A DNA stretch of 64,000 nucleotides, taken from contig CAZYTX010000002.1 of NCBI GenBank assembly GCA_964650485.1, positions 93,591 to 157,590 on the forward strand. Reading direction: 5' to 3'. Position 1 is the first letter of the stretch, and each line of letters opens with the position of its first letter. The notes below the pieces were generated by a model. It saw only the letters and a program-made list of their open reading frames with translations. It was not told the DNA's origin and made no database searches. The DNA comes from CAZYTX01 sp964650485. GTDB taxonomy: Bacteria > RBG-13-61-14 > DATKZS01. The translations under genes and the position numbers were made by a program. This document shows, one piece after another, positions 59,036 through 64,000 of this stretch.

Positions 59036-60078
59036 GCGCGCCCCCGGCAGTGGTAACGGGCGCCACCGGCTGGCTGGGCTCCAGGCTTGTCCGGGCCCTG
59101 ACCCGGGGGCTGCCGGACAGCCCCGGCCCGGGAGCAGAGGAGCGGAGAATAAGGCGCCTGGTGCGAAGGGGCGTCAGCGCCAGGGCCTTCGGCTCTATAC
59201 CGGAAAGCATCGAGACCGTGGAGGGGGACCTCACAGAGCCACGGTCGCTGGGTCCCCTGTTCAGCGGGCTTTCGGATGCAGTGGTGTACCACTGCGCCGG
59301 TGTGGTGCATCCGCGCGTGTTCACCAGGGAATTCTACAGGGTGAACACCAGGGGCACCGCGCACGTACTGCAAGAGGCCATAAAAGCCAAGGCCAGGCGC
59401 TTCATATACGTCTCCTCCAGCTCGCCCTTCGGTTTCAATCCCTCCCCCCATAAGCCCTTTGACGAGTCCTCGCCCTACAACCCCCATGGCGAATACGGCA
59501 GGAGCAAGATGCTGGCCGAGAAGCTGGTGAGCGCGGCATCGAAAGAGATAGAGACCGTGATCGTACGCGCGCCATGGTTCTACGGGCCGGGCCAGCCCAT
59601 GAGGCAGACCAGGTTCTTCTCCATGATAAAGAGGGGAGCGGCCCCGGTCGCCGGCAAGGGTGATAACCTGCGCTCCATGGCATACGTGGACAACCTCTGC
59701 CAGGGTCTCATGCTCTGCGAGAGGGTGGAGGAGGCAAAGGGCAGGGCATACTGGATAGCGGACCGCGAGCCTTATACCTTTATCTATATCATAGACGCCG
59801 TGCGCAGGGTGCTCGAGAGCGACTTTAAAATGGAGGTCAAGAGCGGGGTGCGCATGATTCCCTGGGCGGCGAGCGAGGCCGCCCTGCTCGCGGACCGGCT
59901 CATACAGGGGGCCGGGTTTTACAGCCAGGACGTGCACGTGCTCTCCGAGCTAAACAAGGACATCGCCTGCTCGACAGGGAAGGCCGAGAGGGAACTCGGT
60001 TACAAGCCCGGGGTGGAGCTGGAGGAGGGCATGCGAAAAAGTATCGAATGGCTCCTGGACCAGGGTGTGGAGATCTAG
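59032..60078 (+). CDS. NAD(P)-dependent epimerase / 3-beta-HSD-like dehydrogenase
   Basis: A 348-residue extended SDR. Start MSAPPAVVTGATGWLGSR has the TGxxGxxG NAD(P) motif; then VYHCAGVVHP, the catalytic FIYVSSSSPFG Ser and EYGRSKMLAEKL (YxxxK), and APWFYGPGQP. The family includes 3-beta-hydroxysteroid dehydrogenases, dihydroflavonol reductases and sugar epimerases. The start is the ATG at 59032, overlapping the GMC stop; the frame extends far upstream only as antisense-free noise. Confidence 0.85.
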   Translation: MSAPPAVVTGATGWLGSRLVRALTRGLPDSPGPGAEERRIRRLVRRGVSARAFGSIPESIETVEGDLTEPRSLGPLFSGLSDAVVYHCAGVVHPRVFTREFYRVNTRGTAHVLQEAIKAKARRFIYVSSSSPFGFNPSPHKPFDESSPYNPHGEYGRSKMLAEKLVSAASKEIETVIVRAPWFYGPGQPMRQTRFFSMIKRGAAPVAGKGDNLRSMAYVDNLCQGLMLCERVEEAKGRAYWIADREPYTFIYIIDAVRRVLESDFKMEVKSGVRMIPWAASEAALLADRLIQGAGFYSQDVHVLSELNKDIACSTGKAERELGYKPGVELEEGMRKSIEWLLDQGVEI

Positions 60079-60080
60079 CA

Positions 60081-61139
60081 ATGGAGGGCGCGTCGGGCGG
60101 CTTATGCCTTGTGACCGGGGGCTCGGGGTTCGCAGGCTCGCGGCTGGTCGAAAAGCTCATCGGGCGCGGGCAGGCGGTCAGGGTGTTCGACCTGGAGGAC
60201 AGCGAGGACCGTCCTGACAAGGCCGAGTTCATCCGGGGCGACATCCGGGACCTCGATGCTGTAAGGAGGGCCTGCCAGGGCGCGGCTAATGTATATCACT
60301 GCGTTGCCACGGTCCCGGTTGCAAAAGACGCGTCCATGTTCTGGAGCGTGAACCGTGAGGGGACCGGGAACCTTGTCCGTGCCTCTTTTGAGGCGGGGGT
60401 GTCCAAGCTGGTGCACATCTCCTCCAGCGCAGTGTACGGGGCCCCGGAGAGCAACCCCGTGGACGAGGACACCGCGCCTTGCCCCGCGGAGGAGTACGGC
60501 CGGGCCAAGCTGGCCGGGGAAGATCTGTGCCGCGAGTACGCAAAAAAGGGCCTGGACGTGACCATTATCCGGTCCCGCACCATCATGGGCCCGGGCAGGC
60601 TGGGGATAATGCAGGTCATATTCGAGTGGGCATACAAGGGCCGCAACCTGCCGGTGCTGGGCAGGGGCGACAACCTCTACCAGTTCGTGCACGCCGACGA
60701 CCTCTGCGACGCCTGCATAAAGGCCGCTGAAAAAGAAGGCCCCGCGCTTTACAACGTGGGGGCAGAGGACTTCTGCACCATGCGCGAGACCCTGGAGGGG
60801 CTCGCGGCACACGCCTGCACCGGCTCCCGGGTGGTTTCCCTGCACCGGGGCCTTGCCACCGCGGCCATGAGGCTCACAAGCGCGCTCGGGCTCTCTCCCC
60901 TGGGCCCCTACCACTTTCTCATGTACGGCAGGTCATTGTACTTCGACCTTGCGAAGGCGATGACCGAGCTCGACTGGCAGCCGGTCCACGGCAACGTGGA
61001 GATGTTCTGCGAGGCATACGACTGGTATGCGGAGAACCGCGAGCAGGTGCTTCGGAAAAAGACCGGACCCGCGCACCGCTCGCCCGTGAGACATGGCGCA
61101 CTCTCTGTTGCCGGCCGCATGCTGGGACTTCTCGGCTAG
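60081..61139 (+). CDS. NAD(P)-dependent epimerase / 3-beta-HSD-like dehydrogenase, second copy
   Basis: A 352-residue extended SDR, two bases after the previous gene. It has LCLVTGGSGFAGSRLVEKL, GDIRDLDAVRRA, VYHCVATVP, LVHISSSAVYGAP, EEYGRAKLAGEDL (YxxxK) and RTIMGPGRLG. The pair share the fold but differ clearly, so they probably act in sequence or on different positions. The C-terminal Arg/Lys-rich tail (REQVLRKKTGPAHR) is unusual. Its stop codon overlaps that of the convergent radical SAM gene by three bases. Confidence 0.85.
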   Translation: MEGASGGLCLVTGGSGFAGSRLVEKLIGRGQAVRVFDLEDSEDRPDKAEFIRGDIRDLDAVRRACQGAANVYHCVATVPVAKDASMFWSVNREGTGNLVRASFEAGVSKLVHISSSAVYGAPESNPVDEDTAPCPAEEYGRAKLAGEDLCREYAKKGLDVTIIRSRTIMGPGRLGIMQVIFEWAYKGRNLPVLGRGDNLYQFVHADDLCDACIKAAEKEGPALYNVGAEDFCTMRETLEGLAAHACTGSRVVSLHRGLATAAMRLTSALGLSPLGPYHFLMYGRSLYFDLAKAMTELDWQPVHGNVEMFCEAYDWYAENREQVLRKKTGPAHRSPVRHGALSVAGRMLGLLG

Positions 61140-62533
61140 CCCAGAAGCTTTATGGCCCTTCTCACCAGGCTCCATGCGTGGCCCGGGCTCCTGATCTCTC
61201 TTGCGAGATTGAGGAGTCTCCACGGCTTTGCGTAGAACTTCAGGTATGCGTACTGGTGGAGCCTGATGAGCTTCTTCCTGCTGACACCCGGCGGCTGGAA
61301 GGGGGCCTTGTCAAAGGTCAGCCGCTCGGGGTCGGCCGGTGCCCAGCCCTGCTCCACCAGCTCCCTGTAAGCGGGGGTCCCGGGGATGGGCGTGAACACG
61401 CAGAAGTGCGGGTGGTGTATGGGCAGCGAGCTCGCGAACTCGACAGTCTTTCTGATGTCGTCCTCGACCTCGCCGGGGTAGCCCAGCATGAAAAAGCCGG
61501 TCACCCGGATGCGGGTGTTTTTCCGTATCAGGTCCACCGCCCTTTTCACCTCGTCCGTGGTCTGCTTCTTGTTCATGCGCTCAAGGGTCTGGTCCGAACC
61601 CGACTCGATCCCCAGCGCCAGGGACGAGCAGCCCGCTGCCTCCATGAGCTTTATAATGTCCTTGTCAAGGGTGCCGACCCTGACACCGTTTGGGAAGGTG
61701 AAGGCAACCCTGGGCCGCCTTTTTGCGAGGGCCTCGAAAAGAGCGCTCGACCTCTCCCGGCTCGCGGTGAAGTTGTCGTCCACGAAGGTGAAAGAGCGCA
61801 CCCCGAACTCGGACTCCAGGTAGTCTATCTCCTCGATGATATTCTCCACCGGCCGGTACCTGATGCGCTCTCCCATCACGTAGCATGCCCCGCAGTATGC
61901 GCAGTGGAAAGGGCACCCGCGGCTCAGCATCATGGGAGCGGAGGGGAAAGCCGGCACGTACATGCCGGGGGCCTCGTCAGGGTAGCGGTGCGGGGGCATC
62001 AGGTCCCAGGCCGGCATGAGCAGCCTGCCAAGGTCGCTCTCGAACACCGGCGGCCGCAAGATCGTGCCCGAGTCCCCTCGGCAAGCTATGCCCCGGACGT
62101 CCTCTGGAGGCTCGCCATCGCCGTCCGAGACGAGCCACTTTGCGAAGCTTGTAAAGGTCCACTCCGACTCGCCCAGGAACACGTAGTCGGCTTCAGGGAT
62201 GGAGCAGAGCGCCCCCTCCGGGTCCATGGACGGGTGCGGCCCGCCAATAACGATGGTCGCGGAAGGGTGGGCCTTGCGCACCAGCCTTGCCGTGTCGCGG
62301 ACCCTGCCCACCTCGTGCGAGTAGCACTTGACGCCCACTATGGGGGGCCGCTCCTTGCGGATAAGGTCAGGCAGCCGCTTGTAATCCCTTCTCTCGCGGC
62401 GGAAGTCTTTTGCAGCCACCGAAAGCCCCGCCTCCCGCAGGAAGCTTGCGAGGTAGAGCAGGCCAAGGTCGGGTGTTACCTGGTAGCTGAAGGGATCAAC
62501 AGCAGTGAGGAGAAGTGCGTCCATGCCAGTCAT
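61136..62533 (-). CDS. B12-binding radical SAM protein
   Basis: A 465-residue protein. The N-terminal cobalamin-like fold (LLTAVDPFSYQVTPDLG, PIVGVKCYSHEVG, VIGGPHPSMDPEG) precedes the core LSRGCPFHCAYCGACYVMG with CxxxCxxC, FVDDNFTASRE, and TFPNGVRVGTLDKDI. The tail has YAKPWRLLNLAREI, close in position and character to the tail motif of the four paralogues at 34-40 kb. It converges with the second dehydrogenase; it is not in that transcript but may act on the same compound. Confidence 0.9.
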   Translation of the reverse strand: MTGMDALLLTAVDPFSYQVTPDLGLLYLASFLREAGLSVAAKDFRRERRDYKRLPDLIRKERPPIVGVKCYSHEVGRVRDTARLVRKAHPSATIVIGGPHPSMDPEGALCSIPEADYVFLGESEWTFTSFAKWLVSDGDGEPPEDVRGIACRGDSGTILRPPVFESDLGRLLMPAWDLMPPHRYPDEAPGMYVPAFPSAPMMLSRGCPFHCAYCGACYVMGERIRYRPVENIIEEIDYLESEFGVRSFTFVDDNFTASRERSSALFEALAKRRPRVAFTFPNGVRVGTLDKDIIKLMEAAGCSSLALGIESGSDQTLERMNKKQTTDEVKRAVDLIRKNTRIRVTGFFMLGYPGEVEDDIRKTVEFASSLPIHHPHFCVFTPIPGTPAYRELVEQGWAPADPERLTFDKAPFQPPGVSRKKLIRLHQYAYLKFYAKPWRLLNLAREIRSPGHAWSLVRRAIKLLG

Positions 62534-62650
62534 CTCTTAGGTTTGAGGTTTGGGTTGTGAGATTTGAGTATTGAGCTCTATATCACCTTAGACCTCACTC
62601 TTATATAATACCAGAATTTCCCCTGAAAAAGTCCGGCCCATCCAGGGGTA

Positions 62651-62679
62651 TTGGATTCGACTGCCGGGACGCCTATACT
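62651..62679 (+). promoter_or_regulatory. Probable promoter of the SPASM radical SAM gene
   Basis: TTGGAT at 62651-62656, a 17-base spacer, and TATACT at 62674-62679 (five of six). It lies about 38 bases before the ATG at 62717. The rest of the gap since 62534 shows only GT-rich text such as GGTTTGGGTTGTGAG. Confidence 0.45.
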
Positions 62680-62716
62680 CGTATGTGTAAGGAGACGGTT
62701 TTAGAAGCCCGGAATT

Positions 62717-63847
62717 ATGAGGATGAAGAACAGCGCAAAGCTCGTTGCCAGGGCCGCGCGGGCCGCGATCCTGCCGGGGAGGGCGCGGGCGTATCCACCC
62801 TACCTTGTCTTTTTCGTGACCGACCGTTGCAACGCCCGCTGCTCTTTCTGCTTCAACCGTGAGAGGAGCGAGCAGGCTGACGCAGAGGCCGAGCTCGGCC
62901 CTGATGAGGTGGGGCGCACAGCCCGGGGATGGAGGGGCATAACCCAGGTGACGCTCACCGGTGGCGAGCCCTTCCTGCGCGGGGATCTCCCCGAGGTCGC
63001 CCTCGCATGGGCGGATGCGGGCGCAAGGAGCATCACCATAGCGACAAACGGGGTGCTGACCGGGAGGATCGAGTCCGGGGTTAGGAGGATACTCGATTCG
63101 AAACCGGATTTGTTCCTCGACCTCGACATATCCATTGACGGGCCGGAGGAGCTGCACGACGGACTCCGGGGTCTCAGCGGCTGCTACGAGAAGGCCATGC
63201 AAAGCGCGAAGCGGCTCGAAAGCCTCCACCGGAGCCGGCCCGGCTTCAGGCTGGGCGCGACCCTTACTCTGTCCCGGCTGAACCAGCACGCGGCGCTTGA
63301 CACCATGGAAAGCCTTGTCCGGGGAGGGCTGTTCCAGAGGATACAGGTGGTGCTGGTGCGGGGCAGGCCCTTTGACCCCGAGGCCGCGGGCCCCGACCTG
63401 GAGGTTTACAAGGCCTGCTGCGAGCTGCTCTCAGCCGGGCCGCTTCCGAGGGGCGGCTCGCGCATAAGGGAGGCCCTGTCAGCCGGGGTGCGCGAGACGG
63501 TGCTTCGGACCGCGGAGAAAGAGCGCATGGTGCTTCCCTGCCTTGCCGGCCGGACCATGGTGACGCTGGACCCCTACGGCGAGGTCTTCCCATGCGAGGT
63601 GCTTTGGCAGACGCGGCCTGACGGAGACCCGGGCAGGGGGATCGGGTCGTGGTCAATGGGGTCTTTGAAGGAGTCGGACTTTTCCATCGAGAGGGTTATG
63701 AGGAACGAGAGGGCGAGACGCATACAGGATTGGATAAGGGACACGGGCTGCTTTTGCACATTCGAGTGCGCGGCCTACAACAACCTGGTGTTCAGCCCGG
63801 GCCGGTGGCCGGGGCTGGCGAGAAGGCTTCTCCTGCGGAGGGGGTGA
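62717..63847 (+). CDS. Radical SAM protein with SPASM-like C-terminal cysteines
   Basis: A 376-residue radical SAM enzyme. The core motif is TDRCNARCSFCFNRE (CxxxCxxC), then TLTGGEPFLRGDLPEV and LDISIDGPEELHD. The C terminus has LPCLAG, VFPCEVLWQ and GCFCTFECAAYNN, the Cys pattern of a SPASM/Twitch auxiliary cluster. SPASM proteins modify peptides or process sulfatases, among others; no precursor peptide is visible nearby. The Arg-rich N terminus (ARAARAAILPGRAR) may be membrane-associating. Confidence 0.85.
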   Translation: MRMKNSAKLVARAARAAILPGRARAYPPYLVFFVTDRCNARCSFCFNRERSEQADAEAELGPDEVGRTARGWRGITQVTLTGGEPFLRGDLPEVALAWADAGARSITIATNGVLTGRIESGVRRILDSKPDLFLDLDISIDGPEELHDGLRGLSGCYEKAMQSAKRLESLHRSRPGFRLGATLTLSRLNQHAALDTMESLVRGGLFQRIQVVLVRGRPFDPEAAGPDLEVYKACCELLSAGPLPRGGSRIREALSAGVRETVLRTAEKERMVLPCLAGRTMVTLDPYGEVFPCEVLWQTRPDGDPGRGIGSWSMGSLKESDFSIERVMRNERARRIQDWIRDTGCFCTFECAAYNNLVFSPGRWPGLARRLLLRRG

Positions 63848-63854
63848 GGGATAA

Positions 63855-63870
63855 GGGGTGAGGGGTGAGG
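63855..63870. repeat. 16-base G-rich dispersed repeat, copy 2
   Basis: GGGGTGAGGGGTGAGG, identical to 49718-49733, eight bases after the SPASM gene stop. A partial unit (GGGGTGAGGG) precedes it at 63841. Confidence 0.6.
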
Positions 63871-63956
63871 TCTTTAGCAGGGGAGGCAATAAAAATCTTA
63901 AAGAAGTACACTGCTGTCCAAAATAATCTCCGGGGTCCGAAACTTTTTTTTTGAAA

Positions 63957-63977
63957 CCACGGAGGCACAAAGGGCAC
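63957..63977. repeat. Short dispersed element of the ACCACGGAGGCAC type
   Basis: ACCACGGAGGCACAAAGG resembles the ACCACGGAGNCACAGAG elements found dispersed between genes in many environmental genomes. The rest of 63871-64000 holds no gene that I can support. Confidence 0.4.
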
Positions 63978-64000
63978 TAATTTAAAGAAAGGAATCTTCT

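Noticed and set aside
61178..62560. Plus-strand open frame of 460 codons
   Set aside because: Antisense to the B12 radical SAM gene with its CxxxCxxC motif.
1..64000. CRISPR arrays, transposases or prophage genes
   Set aside because: No regularly spaced repeats, transposase or phage structural proteins were found on either strand.

Overview
The window is a GC-rich, gene-dense bacterial chromosome segment. It shows no phage, transposase or CRISPR signal, and I found no rRNA or tRNA. The gene content suggests an uncultured Gram-negative, probably anaerobic lineage of the Desulfobacterota / former Deltaproteobacteria type. The pointers are YceD-L32-fab clustering without plsX/fabH, a PlsB acyltransferase, a giant 2-hydroxyacyl-CoA-dehydratase-activase-like protein, DUF507, many B12-binding radical SAM enzymes, and a TetR-type GACTGAC/GTCAGTC operator. 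The taxonomic placement is inference.

Layout. 1-2660 (minus): an operon yceD-rpmF-fabD-fabG-acpP, with acpP cut by the window edge and a good sigma-70 promoter in front of yceD. 2719-5522 (mostly plus): a zinc-ribbon response regulator, two PilZ (c-di-GMP) proteins, YraN, and an opposing membrane-anchored gene that looks frameshifted. 5524-6165: a TPR lipoprotein. 6405-12073: a tight three-gene operon of an FAD amine-oxidase/desaturase-like enzyme, a polytopic sulfatase-fold enzyme with Thr in place of the usual Cys/Ser, and a Tat-exported double metallophosphoesterase. 12102-15350: M23 peptidase, PHP phosphoesterase, and an ECF sigma / zinc anti-sigma pair. 15368-22938 (minus): UDG, NfeD protease, three different SPFH proteins, an E2-like acyltransferase-fold protein, and a secreted sulfatase-fold protein.

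23032-26746 (plus): zinc phospholipase C-like protein, SGNH hydrolase with a helical-repeat insert, MaoC hydratase. 26765-30196 (minus): obg-proB-rodA with a clear promoter. 30266-40237 (minus): a GCS2-like ligase; then an uninterrupted run of four B12-binding radical SAM paralogues, a methyltransferase and RNase R. One paralogue is split by a frameshift at a run of ten G. 40364-42491 (minus): a Cys-type Tat sulfatase and a small membrane protein, separated by short dispersed repeats. 42863-49962: a coiled-coil/NodB deacetylase fusion, an alpha/beta hydrolase, DUF507, HtrA protease, a TrmN6-type methyltransferase and a short fragment.

49968-56941 (minus): plsB overlapped by the 1420-residue activase-like gene, under a promoter whose spacer is filled by a 22-bp palindrome. 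57050-63847: a likely lipid-alcohol oxidising or modifying locus with a split fatty-alcohol-oxidase-like enzyme (small helical protein plus GMC oxidoreductase) and two NAD-dependent 3-beta-HSD-like dehydrogenases. It is followed by a convergent B12 radical SAM and a SPASM-type radical SAM.

The main themes are envelope and lipid metabolism (fatty acid and glycerolipid synthesis, SPFH/NfeD microdomains, RodA, M23, NodB) and expanded radical SAM chemistry. Two runs of exactly ten G, one directly abutting a near-consensus promoter and one breaking a radical SAM gene, raise the possibility of slipped-strand variation; an assembly error is the simpler alternative for the second.
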